DNA from: Allacma fusca
Lineage: Eukaryota > Arthropoda > Collembola > Symphypleona > Sminthuridae
Direction of reading: 5' to 3'
Length of the DNA: 64,000 nucleotides
NCBI GenBank assembly: GCA_947179485.1
Contig: OX359249.1
Span: forward strand, 41,402,250 to 41,466,249
The notes under the pieces are model-generated. The model did not search any database. It worked only from the letters and a program-made list of their open reading frames with translations, and was not told where the DNA came from. Of the stretch, positions 1 to 13,607 are shown piece after piece. A program made the translations under genes and the position numbers. Position 1 is the stretch's first letter. Every line of letters begins with the position of its first letter.

Positions 1-1620
1 AATTTTCGGATAAAAGTATATACTGTGCAATGTTCGTTTTAGGATACATGGCTATACACTAAGTTACTTTTGGAATCAATTCCTATACACAGCCATTTTT
101 CCGACCGTTTATTATAATGCGAAATGCTGTTTTGTTGGTAAAGGACATTGGAGGATAATTATTACGTTGATATGATCTATGTTCGATCTCGGTCTAAAGA
201 GTGTGCGGTTTCATGAGTAGATAATTTTTATAGCTGACGTGTCCCAATCTGGAAATGAGATTTGGAGATATCCAGGGTTAAACTCGAACGAAAATAAAGA
301 GGGCTCATTACGTGCCGAAACATAAATACTTGTGAAATTAAGCAATTAAAATGAAACCAATACAAAAACAATCATCAAAAACATGTCCACCGCGATGTGA
401 TTTGGGTATGTTGATTTAAAAAGTTTTAGCACGGGATTTTGTGTTTCAACGCGGGAACGGCAGAATAGGACACTTCATTCGCGGGCACATGGGGCATTTT
501 GGGAAAAATCGTGGAATAAAATAGAACAATTTGGCCGTTAGTTTTGAAATATCTTGGCAATTTTGCAGGAAAAATGTTCAAATTTTTGATTCTTTAACGA
601 CGATATATCGTCGTACGCACACATTTATACGATGTGTTGTGAGCTGGCAGTTTGTAAATTGATTTCTTCATTCCCCAGCAGCACACCCTACTCATTTGCA
701 ATTTCTTGTGTATTTGCCTTAATACATTTATCAAATCCGACCAGGCCGAACGTAACAACAAAATTCGCGAAATATTTACTTAAAACTTGGCCAAGAAATT
801 TAATTCATATTCATTATAACGTGTCCATTATCTGCAGGGGAAAAAACTTTTAAAAATTCCTATCCACGCATTTTGTTAAATCTTTTCCGAAATATTAAAA
901 CGTTTTTGAAATATATTCTTGAGCTGAGAAATGCACAGCTAATATTTTGATAAATGTCATGAAGCTAGGGGAGTAATAATATATTTTGCACTTACGAAAG
1001 ACTTGACGAATGTTTTCAAAATAAACGACCGTTTTTTTCAAACATTTGAAGGTTAGCAAAGTTTTGTTGATATTTTTGTCAATCATTAGAAAGCGGTGAA
1101 ATTTTCGAAAATGTGTAAATGCTTTGCAAATCCTTGCGTTGAATAATGTACACAGATATGGGAAAAATGAGAAATCTTTATACACGGAATTAAATCATGT
1201 CAACACATTCAACTTTAATTTCAGCAGCTAATTGATGAACCAGAAATACAAATGTAGTCAGTTCCACTGAATTCGGAAAAACATTTGTATCTGTTTCTGT
1301 GCACTTAACCAAATAAAAATGTGTGTCAATTATCGGCAGCTTATCAATGCTTTTCGTTAATTTCTGGAAATTTAGCCAATTATTTTGATCAACTCAAGCA
1401 AGTTGCAAATTCGTTTCTCAATTGCAACGCAGTGGGAGCAATATTCCGCAAATCCCTAGGAATTTCGTTAACTTCGGTACAACAATTTGTGTTTTCAAGA
1501 AATTCTTGAATAAATATAAAAATTTTAAATCCGTCTCAACTGTGTTCAAGATTTGGAAAAAACATGTTTTGAGGATTAATAGGCAATAAGTTTATAAAAG
1601 GCAATAAATTATAGGAGCAG
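1..1620. other. AT-rich non-coding DNA with a dispersed repeat copy
   Basis: I see no gene here. Short open frames have AT-driven composition and no domain. The part at about 1140-1510 is an inverted copy of sequence at about 35780-36120 and 61140-61530. All three share a stretch ending in a 'catgatttaattccg' type motif and a stretch around 'aatccctaggaattt' or a close variant. This marks a dispersed, degenerate repeat family, not unique DNA. Confidence 0.6.
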
Positions 1621-1628
1621 GAGTAAGG

Positions 1629-2000
1629 CAGGGGTCGGATTTTTGTAAATTTCTCTGGAAGATCATTTCTTAATTTTCCTACTGAATTTTCGGTCCCTGC
1701 AGGGAGGTCCTCAACGATTTTAACAATCCCTGCTGAAAAAAGGTCAACGATTTTCAAAATCCCTGCTGGCAAAAATAATTTCCAGGTCAAATAAGGTGAA
1801 TCGAACTAAAAATTCCTGTTTGTATAATGAATTTCCCTGAAACACACCAACAAATTTGAAAATCGCTGCCAAAAACAGATCAACAAAATTTAAAATCCCT
1901 GTTCGCAAAATAGAATCCCTTCCCTTTTAAATTTTCCCTGCCAGAAATATTTTTTCCCTGGCAAGAATCTTCCCGTCTTCCCGCAAAAATCCTATCCCTG
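1629..2000. mobile_element. hAT-type MITE with 8-bp target duplication
   Basis: The left end CAGGGGTCGGATTTTTG (1629-1645) and the right end CAAAAATCCTATCCCTG (1984-2000) are imperfect inverted repeats beginning CAGGG, as hAT termini do. They are flanked by an identical 8-bp direct repeat GAGTAAGG at 1621-1628 and 2001-2008, the target duplication length of hAT transposases. The interior is 340 bp of degenerate 'aatccctgctgg..aaaa' motifs without coding capacity, so the element is non-autonomous. The superfamily call rests on duplication length and terminal bases only. Confidence 0.8.
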
Positions 2001-2008
2001 GAGTAAGG

Positions 2009-5000
2009 GTTTCCAAATTATTGACATCAATCAATGTCTTCACATAACAATTTTCCTTCCACAACTCACTATTACAGCCGTAATTTCTGACCTAGGTTGA
2101 TGAAAAACAGTGAGTACAATTCAACAGTGAATTTGTTCCAAGTCGAGCATTTTGATATTTTTGTCATAGCCAATGCTTATAGAATAAAATTGTTTCTGAA
2201 AACCCGCTTCTCCTCCACAATTTCTTGTCAGGCATCGTTTCTCTAACTTTGCAATGAACACCAAAGTTCCTGAGGCAGTGACTGGTAGGATTTTTGGGTG
2301 GAAAGGCCAAAAATATTAAATGAGATAAAAATCTTGTTTTGACAAAAATTGTGAGTACATAAAGAGTTACTTCTTTTTGAACTTGTAAAAATTCCCTCCT
2401 TGTAAAATTTAAGCATTTCATCATGTGGGGTTGGTTAAAATGCCCAAATTGTTGGACATTTTAAGGGCATTTATCGAAATAGTTATTTAATACTTGGCCA
2501 CGAAATTTGAACAGTTACGAAATAATTTACTAAATGACTTTGAGCAAAATGTCTACTAAAACTGCAATGAGCATTTTAACAAATTTCCCAAATATTTGTC
2601 GTCAGTTCCTAAAAACGTGCCAATTATCGACTGGGGAAAACCTAGTGTAACTACGTAGACATTTGGTCTTATATGTACTTATACTGTGCTTATCTGAAAT
2701 ATTAAGGAGTTTTTGAAATTTATTTTTAAACTGTGAAATTACTTATGAAACTGGCGAAGTAATAATATATTTCAAAGTTAAAAAAGAGTCGGTTAAATAT
2801 TCTGACACGTTTCACGGCAGGCAGAATAAATCCTATTGCGCATTTTCATTCGGGGGCAAATTCGTTAAGTTGGCCAAAATCGTGGATTAAAATAGAAGAA
2901 TTTATACAATTTGGCCGTTGATTTGAAAATCTCTTGGCAATTTTGTATGAAACCCGTTTGAAAATGTTCATTGCTGTGGTTTTGCGTTGTGTCGCAGCAT
3001 TAGATATTTACATATAAGAGCTGATGAGCACATGATGTGTTGCTTTTTATTGTTTGAATTTTAAATGCCCTGCTGATCCACGTTTAGATCCTAAAAAATA
3101 GTCAAACGAGTCAGAGTGGAATGGCATACAAGAAATAATGCGCTTAATAAATTTTACAATATTAATGTCACTATGGTGTTGAATCCAGTCGTTTATAAAT
3201 GAAATGCGCTTGGATGTCGAAGGTCGTACTGAACATTAGAATTTGTGAAGCACCTGTGCATGATACGGCTATACTAAAATAAATTACAAACATTTTTATT
3301 TACTTCAATATTTCGCCAAAAGTCAACTTGTCCTGATGGTGGTCAATTCTAAAATAATTCCTTCTCAGTAAAAATAAGGGTGACTTTTGGGTCCAATTTA
3401 TGAATTTGAATATGCCTTAAAAATTGCTTCATGAAAATGCTCATCCTCAAGAGAAATTGTCTTAACACAACAAGTTTTCGAGTAAATTTTAAAATTTAAA
3501 ATCCATGTCTATTTGTGTTCATAATTACAATAAAACATATTTGACACTTGAAACTCTCGAAAAATCCCAATCAGTTTTGACTCAGATGTTATCTTTCACT
3601 TATATTAATTTAAATCTACACCATCACAAAACGTTTGACCAAAATTTCAAAATTTGTACAACAACTTTCGTATTAAACGGTATATACTACGGTGTACAAT
3701 TTTACAGTTTTGTTTTGCAATTTTTAGTAGCAAAGTTTCCGACAATTTCTTGCCTGACGCAAAAGGAGAAATTTGGGTAAAAAATCCATGATTTTGGATG
3801 CCTCTACGTGATAGTGGCGACTTTTATTTACTTGTTTTGTGTTTTGTCAACCTGAAACTGTCCCATTATAAATTGTCATACCCAGGACCTGGTTTTTCTT
3901 GGATTTCGATGATTAAATTTTCACACCACCCAACAGGCCTAAATATACATGGACATTTTTCGAAACGTGACCATAGCTTTTGCGTCAAATTTCTCTGGAC
4001 TGGATGATCATGGCATTCGAAAACAGGGATCTTCTCTACATCTCCTCTACAAATCAAAGCAGTTGCGTAATTCCTGAGAGGGAAGATTTGCATCTTCTTA
4101 AATCAAAGCGAGTAGAATGCTCTGCCCAGCCTGTATTTGTTGACATTGACCCCTAAAGGTCGATGGAGTACGAGGTCTTCGTCTTACAATTACTGATATT
4201 TCCATCTTTACTCAAGTTCTAGGCACACGAGGCGCCACCTGATATGCGTCTAACCATGGCTTTAAAATACTATGTATTGAAGTTCGTATTACTTTTCTGC
4301 TGTCAAGAATGTTGCTGGATATGCGGTGCTTTACATCCATAAAGTTTTGAGGGAGAAGGAGAACCTTTGAACTCGGACAATTCCTATATTTTGCTGCATT
4401 TCCACTTTCGCCAACTGAAAAACTTTAGTGGTTGGCAGATTCTTGCAATAGTTATTGAGATTATTTCATCACTCAAATCTAACATTTACTAGAAAACCAC
4501 CACCCACAATACTCCCAGTGAAGTTAACCATTCTTTAGATTTTAATAATACTCATGTCATTTTCCCTGATTTACTGAAGGGTTAAATAACATAACAAAGG
4601 ACATAAATTGAATTAGTGCTTCCACAGACGTATATAGGAACTCTCAGAAAATTAACATTATGAGGAATAGGAAGTTGTCCGAAAAATACCATTGAATGGC
4701 ACATCATGTAGTCCAAAAACTCAACTTGCATGAAAGAAGGAGATGCCTCCGCTTGCTTGGTCCAATTTTTAATACATTATTTATTTTTAAGTTATTTTCC
4801 AGACAACGTCCTATTCCTTTCAATGGTATTTTTGGAACTCCTTTCCATCCCCCCTAATTTTAATTTTCTGGTGATTCCAATTCAGACGCTGCACTATCAC
4901 AAAAAGATGACCAGCAATGTGGAGCTGGAGGAACTTAAAACCATTTTCTCCACCCTAGTCTACATATTTCATTCCCCGTAATGTTAATTTTCTCACCACT

Positions 5001-5280
5001 AAGAAAATTTTAATTTTTCGAAATATTCCCTATTCCAATAGCTCAAAAGTTCTGGTTATATATGACTCTAGTCACCAAAATTCAGGATTTTCTTGAAAAA
5101 ACGAAAATCTCAATGCCTTTCTATTTTACTCTTGAAAAATTTTCCTAAAAATATAACTTGAAGCTCTTTGGTATCAAATTTCAAGGGAGCTCAAATAAGC
5201 ACAACTACAGATCACTCCTAAGAATAGCTTACAATTAGAAACAGATGGGAAAAGAGTGAAGCGCGTAAGAAATGTAATTA
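2009..5280. other. Non-coding repeat-rich stretch
   Basis: No coding region is supported. The section at about 2160-2430 is an inverted copy of the 'tacaaggaggga(g/a)(t/a)tttttacaagttg' repeat found at about 32460, 38460 and 51680. The section at about 4290-4780 is an inverted, diverged copy of about 33490-34560: both carry a 'ggatgtaaagcaccgca' type motif and a 'ttggcgaaagtggaaa' type motif in mirrored order. These are old copies of dispersed repeats. Confidence 0.55.
4290..4780 (-). repeat. Copy of dispersed repeat family B
   Basis: This block is mirrored by the block at about 33490-34560, and parts recur near 6530-6770, 52280-52450 and 53400-53720. Shared landmarks are a run ending 'cttccta(t/c)t..cattgttaattttct' and the motif 'gatgtaaagcaccgca'. 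No terminal inverted repeat or open frame could be assigned, so the class is unknown. Confidence 0.5.
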
Positions 5281-6140
5281 TGTACACAGTTCAACGCATG
5301 CATGGAACAATTCATTCAATGAACTAGTTCGTTAACTGAACTTTTCTGAAATACTTTAAGATTTGAGTGAACTTGAGTGAACTGAAAACATGTCAATTGA
5401 TGCAACGAATGAGTTTGAATTGAACTGTTTGGCAAATGCAACGAACGTGAATGAAAGTGAACGTGTAGGTACACATGATTAAGAGAACTGAATTGAACTG
5501 AATGTGAGAATATGTTTAACGAATCTAGTTAGCGGCTAAATCCTGCAGCATAAACTCGATCGTTTAACTTATGACTCATATCCAGAGATTTAAGACTACG
5601 CATACCATTTTACTTCTCTTTTAAACTGCTAATCAAATGCATGCTCAAAATGTAGATTTCTGGAAATCAACTTTTTAAGGAATCTTGACAAAAAGCAGGT
5701 TTTTGCATAATTATTTTGAGATATGACCTGAGTATTAAGCAAGAGAGCATAAGATGTAGAATTCATATTTAGCGAATATGTTTGAAGTGATCCGAAACAG
5801 TAAAAACATTTTCGGCAGATATCCGTGGAATTACTAATTTTCAACTAAAAATAAGATTTATGATTACAACAGAAACTTTAAATTCAAACTTCATGATTGA
5901 ACTGAATGAATTGACAGGACGGATAACCTGAACGTAAATTGAACGTTTTATTTGAACTTTCAGTTTGAGTGAACGTGACTGAACGCAAAAAGTCCTACTT
6001 ATGAATTGAACTGTGTGTGAATGGCATAACCAATAACAATGAATCGAGTATGAGTGAACGCTGCGCGGAAGAAAATAAAATGCACTGAACTTGAATGGAA
6101 CTTTCCTCCAAAGTTGCATGCATGGTTCAACGTTTGTTTG
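5281..6140. repeat. Region rich in degenerate TTCAGTTC/GAACTGAA repeats
   Basis: Two flanks (about 5285-5520 and 5880-6130) are dense in short degenerate GAACTGAA-type words, and the outer edges carry an imperfect inverted pair around 'GCATGCATGG'. The middle is unrelated AT-rich DNA. The arrangement resembles the subterminal motif clusters of some DNA transposons, but I could not define ends or a target duplication. A similar word cluster occurs at 6785-6915. Confidence 0.4.
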
Positions 6141-8289
6141 AATGTAGGTTATTTAATTTTTACGTGTTGACCTTAGCCATTCGTTTGAAATAAAAAGCAT
6201 CTTCCCTCAAAGAATAGGAATTGGTCAGAGAATTGAATTAGAGTGACTGTATTTGGTGATAATGGACATTTAGACATTTAACTAACATTTAGCAATACAT
6301 TTAATACACGTTTATATTTACTAAGAGATTTAGTTGAGGAAGGGAGGAGAAGGAGGTTACAGTTTCAGGGATTACAATTTCATTGAGCAAGTTATAAAAT
6401 GTCATGTGAATTTCTCACTTTTGACGTTACAACTTCCACTACAGAGCATCTTCATCATGTCAAAGCAGAGCATGAAGAAGAATCGTCGGAAATTCAACAT
6501 TGTGGGGAATAAAAAGTGAAATAGGATGGAGTCGAGAAAATCTTGCGACACTTCACTGTTTCATATTTCTGTTCATTGACAGTTCATATTGACTGTTCAC
6601 ATATTTCCTCTTTACACGCAAATGTATTTGTTGGACTACGTCATATGCCACACAATGTTGATTTTTGAACAACCTCCTGCACCTCACATTGTTAATTTTC
6701 TGAAAATTCCTATTCATGCTCGGCATCGTCTCCTTGTAACAGGAAATTTTGTCTTATAAGAGAAAGTAATCGGAACATTTGAATTAGTTAAGTTTTTTCC
6801 AATCCAGTTCAATTCACATGCTGAACTGAATTGAAACAAGATTTTCGATTCAATTTAGTAAAACCCAATTCAATTCAGTTCAGTTCAAAATTTTGAATTG
6901 AACTGAACTGAATCGAAAACCGAAGGTTTGCAGAGATGTACTTGCAAATACGCTTTCTAGAAATGAAGGCACTATTTTCCAAGCGCACAACGGAAGGAAG
7001 CTAAATTACGGGTTCGTCAAATATCAAAAAGTTGGGCGAAAATCATTTAAACTGACAATCATTTAAAATTTATGGCATAAACTCTGAGACTAAAATGGTA
7101 ATTGGAAATTAAAATCTAAATCCTAAGGTCTAAGATTTGATGAAAGTTCACTGGAATTCCATTTGTAAATTAAAATTTGATTCGCCTCACTCGCCAACCG
7201 GCATAAAAACTTGGCGCAAAATCTTTGGGCTATTTGACCAAATATTTTATTTCTATTACTGAGTTTTTCGCCAAACCTTTTGACCACATCGTAATGGATG
7301 AAATAATTTTGTAAATTCGTAAAAGGTTGACCAAAAATATTTTGTTGGTCAAATTATTATTATCGAATTATTAGAAATACAAAAATATTCGAAATTTAGC
7401 TTGGGATTATTTTAGTATGTAGAGCATATAAGTAGCTTTTAGATTAGGTATCAATGACCGAGACACAGCGTCTCAGTCAAAAGTTATTCGAATTTTTCGA
7501 GAGTATCAAGTGGTCCCACATTTGGTTTTTAACTCTGAATACCAGTTGAAGGGAATTTCACATGTTTTAATTCAATTCAAAATTTCATTTAAAGACAATT
7601 TGTGCTGATTCGGGGGGGGGGAACATTCATTCTTGGCGAAAAATCATTTCGGTCTAATTCATAAATTTGAATATGCCGCCAATAATTCGACAAGGAAATC
7701 CAAAACAATTTCTCTTTTCATGAAATTTTTGAATAAATATAAAAATTTTAATTTATTTATTCAAAAAATTCATAGAACGACAATTTGTTCTGAGGGGGAG
7801 GATTTTCAAGTAGAAACGTTTAAGGCATTTCATAAATTGGACCAAAATGTCACCATTAATTTTACTAACAATAAGAAGGAATGATTTGAGATTTGACAAT
7901 TAGGACAAATTGTCTTTTGATGAAGTTTTTAAATAATATTTTAAATTCATTTCAATATAGCCGTATCATGCACGTGTTTCACAAATCATTTGACCCGAAA
8001 TTTAGACATAGTAAAAAATATTTATGATTTAAGTATTTCGAAGAAGTATTTCGATAACGTCAGTATTTTGCTCATTTGTGGTTTTCATAAATATTTGGTC
8101 AACAGCGAAAAAAGTGTAACGACTGGACTTGTTTTCTACCCTCGACGACCCAACGTTTCTCATTATGGAAATATTTGGCAAGACGTTCAGGCTTGAATGC
8201 TCTACCAAGATTTAACTATACAGTTGGAATTTGAATTTTGCAATTATTGCGATTTTTTAAGAATGAGCTCTTACGTAACCGCAGGTAGA
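6141..8289. other. AT-rich DNA without recognisable genes
   Basis: Apart from the GAACTGAA-type cluster at 6785-6915, a short poly-G run near 7612-7621 and diverged repeat fragments, nothing is recognisable. The longest open frames (under 90 codons) have no domain signal. Confidence 0.5.
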
Positions 8290-9312
8290 GTAAGGCGTGG
8301 CCAAGTCTGAGATAATTCTTTCTGCACGGAGAATGTTAATATGTATTTTGATTGGTGAATTTGAATTTTGTGCTAAAATCTGGACAAAGATTCTGAAATT
8401 TAGTTGGCATTATTTCCGCTTGTGGAAGATATAAGTAGCTTTTAAAATAGTGAATAATAATAAAATAGAAAATAATAAATCAGTGAAAGAGATTCAGCAT
8501 CTGAATCAAAACTTGTTGGGATTTTTCAAGATTTCAGAACCCCCAAAACCTCTTTTTTGAAAGTATGACGACCTGTGGGCACGGTGGCTTTACATTTATT
8601 CAAAAATTTCATGAAAATAAATTTTCCTTTTCATTAATTTAAGGGCGTACTCACATAAAACATGTTCCTTTCGTAACCGTAAATATTTTTGTCGGCATCA
8701 CGGAAGGAACTAAACGGAAACAACATTAGAACCGCTTACGAACAGACATCTCAAATTCGCTCTCACGTAAGTAATTACATTCGGTCTGAACTTATGTGAG
8801 AGGTCTCTCCGTAACGGAGAAAAATTTTACGTGCACGGACAAAGCATGCTTTATGTGAGTACACCGTAAGTAACACGATTTATTTACTAAGAAGGAATCA
8901 TCTGAGAATTGACCCTCCCTCTCACAACAAATTGTCTTTCAATCCAGTTTTTGAATAAATGATTAAAAATCATATTCATGTTTAATCATCATTCCGAAAT
9001 GGAAAATTTTGGGAGCAATTTTGAAATTAGGAAAACTCGAATGCATTTTGACCTAGATCTCGCATCTGGGTCAATAATATCTGGTTAAAACAAAGTGTTA
9101 AATTGCATTACCTAGTTTCAATAAAACAGAATGTGTAATCAAATGACCTCATATTGACCGTAACGATTCACAGTTGGTTGCATGACCTCAAATAGACCTT
9201 TAGTCATAAGTAGTCCTACAACGGCAGACTACCGAAAATTTGACCTCGGAACTTTCTAAGGTCAATTTCAGGTCATGTTACTATTTGGGACTCACTAAGG
9301 TCATTTTAAGGT
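8290..9312. repeat. Left copy of a 1023-bp direct duplication
   Basis: This block matches 29889-30911 with a constant offset of 21599, so no indel separates them, and I saw no mismatch while reading. The right copy begins exactly at the outer end of the element 1 LTR. The left copy begins in uninterrupted flank, so it has the form of the empty, uninserted site. It stops inside the first unit of the minisatellite that continues at 30912 and passes directly into element 1 sequence at 9318. Confidence 0.85.
8643..8866. mobile_element. Harbinger-like MITE with TAA target duplication (left copy)
   Basis: Terminal inverted repeats of about 20 bp share the core GTACTCACATAAA followed by A/G and CATG. 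They sit between TAA at 8640-8642 and TAA at 8867-8869. A 3-bp TAA duplication fits PIF/Harbinger transposases (TWA preference). The 224-bp interior has no coding capacity. The same element is present at 30242-30465 because the whole block is duplicated. Confidence 0.65.
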
Positions 9313-9317
9313 GATAT

Positions 9318-12230
9318 GGTGATTACCATTGAATCCCCCAACTCTCCGTCCCAGTTAGAGACAACTCGACGGGATCGAGTGTTCCGTGCCAACTTGAACA
9401 CGACAAAGTCGCAGGAACAGCGGGCTAAAAAATTTAATGTTAATCGACCTCTTAATAATTTTTATTTAGGTCAATTAGTTTGGGTTCAGGATACCCGAGC
9501 CTCGGGACTTGACCTCCGTTGGATTGGTCCCTACCAGATTGTCAAGGTACGCGGCGAAACGTCTTTCTCGGTGGCTTATCGGGGAAACAACCGTCGGACC
9601 CACACCCAGCGAAATGTCCATTCTCATCGGTTAAAGCCGTACCTTCCTCCGGTAGCTTGGCAAGGTCAGTACGATGATATATTCGTACACAAAACTCTGG
9701 CCGAGTTCCATCCTCACAGATCATCTGAACGTACTATTGTCCGGGAACCACCCCGGTATGCACCTGTTGTTAAAGACGTCATTTCCCAGTACGGCGACAG
9801 CCAGGACTCTGGATGTGACTCCCCAATCCGGTCTCGTACATTTTATAATAGCTCCAGGAGCTCTTCAGGTTCAGGTACCCCATCAGGGGAACCAACCCAC
9901 CACTCTTCGGAGGGTGAGTATTTACCTCCCAACTCAACACATACGGCGACTTTTCGCTCGCCTATCGTAACTCGGCAGCGTTCGAGACGGGAATCCGGAA
10001 CGGCTGAGACCCCTCCTACTATTAATCCCATACCAATTCCTACAGGTAATCCTACCCCTGTATACCACATCACTCATTTTTATAATATGCTAGGAGGGCC
10101 GCCTAATTCTTTTCTGCAGGTGGGCGCCTCGCTTCCCTCGGCTACCACCACTACCTTACCGTCTCCGACCACTGTTCTTGACCGGACTGAGGATACCAAC
10201 ATCCCTAGCCCCACCGATGCTCCACAGTTGATAGACGAGTCAATCCCAGTAGCGAATTTTTATTCTGGTGATAACCGGAACAACGGTGCGGAACTGCCTC
10301 CGTCTTTATCGCCCACTCTCCGTTAGGATTTCCCGTAAAATCCGATCCTCAGGTTCGCGTTACCCCTCTTACCACTGAAACGACACCCTTTTGTTTTTCC
10401 AATGTTTCCGCTACCTGTGACCAAAATATTATGGCTCCGCCATTTCCCGGTGCCACGACGGCAAAGCCTCCGGTCAGGTCCGTGACTCCGGGGCGTATTA
10501 GTTTTAAGCCCGTCAATTATATCCCTCCGGTTTTTAACCGGAGTGCTGAAGAACTTTACTTCGCTGACCCCAATCACCCGGGTCCCACTCCCACAATCTC
10601 TTCCAATGACTATCCATTCCCTGCGAGTATTGATTACAAAATCATACCCACAGGCCCATCTGATTGTGATATAGTTCTTCACCAACTCGAGAAGGTTGTC
10701 CCTGTACCGTCTGAGTGTCTACAACCATTCGAGTTTACCTCACCCAGTAATACACGGAGATCGCCTCCAACCCACTCACCTGACGGGTCTTCAAACATTC
10801 CGGAGACTCAACTAAGCTCCGAAATGTTTACGGCGTCCCATGGGCTGTCGGGACATCTCGACTCCTCCGAGATTGTACCCTCCAAAGTCTTCCACTCGTC
10901 TACACATAATTTATCTAAATCCATTTTTGAACCTAACACTAACAATATGCATGACCTCTCTTCTTTACAGGAATCACCTATTACCCCAGCTGAGGATAAG
11001 AGTCCTGTACGGAGATCGAGCCCTCAGGCAATCACTAACCCACCTTTAATTTTTACCCCCGCAGGTCGGCAGCAAACACCTTTGACCCCGCCTCGGATGG
11101 ACTACTCACCGTATCGGCTACCACCGATTTCTCAAACAGTGATGACTCCACCATCCTCCGAGTCTACGGTAAAGCCGACACCATCCCGGTTGCACTCCGC
11201 TCGGGATTCCGTTGCCATGCGCAAGCACAAAAAGAAATTACGAAAACGTGACCGTAAGGCCACTTCCATCGCGGACTCGGCTGAGTCGTCAACAACGGTC
11301 GGGGAGGTTACCGATCCCGGTGTGGGTAATGTGTCTCAACGTTCCTTTGCGGAGGTAGTAAAAAGTCATGGGAATACGTCCTCTCAAGACATTCCCAGTG
11401 TTGGTAAATTTAGGGATCCTAATTCCCGCCCGGGTCATGCAATTTTGGATTTATTCCGGTCTCCTCCGGAGGCTTCCCGCACCTCCTCTAAAATACCAAT
11501 TTCTAACATATCTCTACTTTCCCATACACATTCAGGCGATTCGCTGATGAGTGGTCGTGTCACCATAGGCGACATCCCACTCGTCAATCCATTTTTGAGC
11601 CCTCGAAAATCTGTAAATCCTGCAGGTCTGGCTCCATTATCTTTAAAAAAATCTAACTCGGGTACTTCTTTATTTATTCCGACAGGTATTCCCACCGACG
11701 GGCCGATCGGTGCTCCAAATGTGCGGGACGCGCTCATCCCCGTCCCAGGGAGAGGTTCGGGTGTTCCCGACAAATTATCGTCGGTGTCTCCGACAAGATT
11801 GGGTGTGTCACCCGTGGTACACTTTCCAGGGAGGCCTCTGCTCCCCATCAAAAAGAAGGCGCCCAAGGTGTTAGCGGAAAAACTGCCCCCCGAGGTACCG
11901 CGACCCTTGCTGGTCCCACCGGTCACTCATAGGGTCTCCATAAAGGGCCCTCATGAGGATATTCCTCGTCCCTCCAAATTGCCAGGACTCCGGGGCACAA
12001 CCCCATCAAAGAGGGCGCCACAGGAGTCAGCAATCACGGGCCAGGCCACACATACGGAAACCGAGGATTTTGGGTGGACAACAGTACCTCCCCGAAAAGC
12101 CTCCACTGCCGTCGCGAAAAAATCCTTTTCGCAAAGTCCGGGCTCCTCCGACATTCGTCCTCCTGAAAGTAGGAGATATCCGACTCGGAACCGGAAGCCG
12201 CCAGAAAGGCTTCAGTCGAGTCGTAAATAA
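9318..12230 (+). pseudogene. Partial, frameshifted pol copy (integrase C-terminus and tail)
   Basis: The frame opens inside the integrase region of element 1 pol, covers the GPY/F-like module (motif RWIGPYQI) and then the Pro/Ser-rich tail. Relative to the minus-strand copy it has lost one C in a run near 10311-10314. This ends the first frame at a stop at 10324-10326, and the rest is open from 10431 to 12230. Protease, reverse transcriptase, RNase H and the integrase core are absent. It cannot make a functional polymerase by itself, and the lost base may be a consensus error. Confidence 0.8.
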
Positions 12231-13607
12231 TCTTCAGAACTTGATTTCGTGTATCGGGAATCATCTGTAAGGTTTTATTTTTTTTATTTTAATATTATTC
12301 TTACATTCCTTAATCCCTTACACATTTTTCTACACGTCCCCTCCGATCTTCATTCGAGCGCGCGGCTGTGTTGTAATGTAGTAAGCTGGTCGACCGTTCT
12401 CCAACGTCCCCGCTGCTTACGTTTACCTACAAAGGCCTTCAGGCTTACAGGTCATTTTTTTTTATTAAAGAGTCCCTCATTTCTCCAAAATGACATGGGC
12501 GCACACCGATATGATATATAGCTCGAACGAGAGTGCCTGATGTGTCCATATTTCCCATACATTACTTAATCTATATACCCCCGTCGGGGTTGACTCCTCC
12601 TTGCTAGGCGGTCGCTATCTTTGTTCCACTAAATTGCGAACACTTAATTTCTTAGCCTAACGAGCACAAGGCTCTACATCAATAGGGCTCCACTATAGCC
12701 CACTATACCTATCAAAATATTGTACGTATATATTTCATTATTTACATTCATTTTTTTTGTTGTTCAGCACACACACACATTTACACTACTACGAATGGCT
12801 GGTAGCTATCCTACGGCCTCCCGTATAGGTGTCACATAAATGACCCTCGCTATGTACGATAAGCGAGCGGCGTCATCCTTCCTTTCATTTCCACAATTTT
12901 CTCTTTGAAGGGTTTCTCCTTTCTTCACCTTGACCTTCAGTCAAATTGAGTCCTGAACGGTGTGACGGTAGGTCCGTCCTTCCAGTTAGGGGAGAGAGAG
13001 AGGAACGACCACATTCCTACTTACCATTTGATTTTTATTCAAACCTGAATACCTATTTGTGACTATCACCATCACTAATTTTCCTGTCCATACAGGAGCC
13101 CACAAAAACTCAGGGCCCTTATCGAGAATTTCCTTTCCGTGTTAAAAGAACTTATCAGTTCAACCTTCAAGGATACCACCGGTCATCCTACTTTTTGTCA
13201 GCGCTTGACCTCCTATCACTACCTGAGTCGATCACACAAACATATCCTTATCTTTAGTCAAATGTACCTATCTATGTAAAATCCTACGAGGAAATATCCT
13301 ACACAAATTATACCACACGTCTGGTCCTCCTGGACCCCTCCATCAATTTTATATTTCATTACACACTTACCTTCACGATCTCGTGGACGTCTCCAATTTC
13401 TCTCTCCATCCGAGTTAACTACTGTCACTCTGTTCCCTTCGGACTCTCCTCCTAGGCTCTATTCTGAAACTTTTACAGACACTCTACGGAACGTAAGTCT
13501 CTGAGTATTTTATCATTATAAGACTTTGACCTACGGCGTTCTCCGCTATACTTTACTTACAATTACTCGAGGCTTTTTCACAACCCCTTATTATTTTTAA
13601 GATCAGT
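12231..13607 (+). other. Untranslated spacer between pol and ORF3 (partial copy)
   Basis: The spacer contains no long open frame. A strong splice-donor-like GTAAGT lies near 13496 and an acceptor-like 'gatcag' sits one base before the ORF3 ATG at 13608. This suggests that ORF3 is reached through a spliced subgenomic transcript. The mirror copy lies at 19349-20725. Confidence 0.45.

Noticed and set aside
632..853. Small frames in the first 8 kb as possible host genes
   Set aside because: Short, AT-driven, no domain, and several overlap dispersed repeat copies.
3018..3031. CTGATGAG word resembling a hammerhead core
   Set aside because: No stem II pairing and no GAAA at the needed distance.
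6785..6915. Apparent long palindrome around AAAATTTT
   Set aside because: The arms pair only through the short-period TTCAG words and are offset when aligned base by base; it is a simple repeat cluster.
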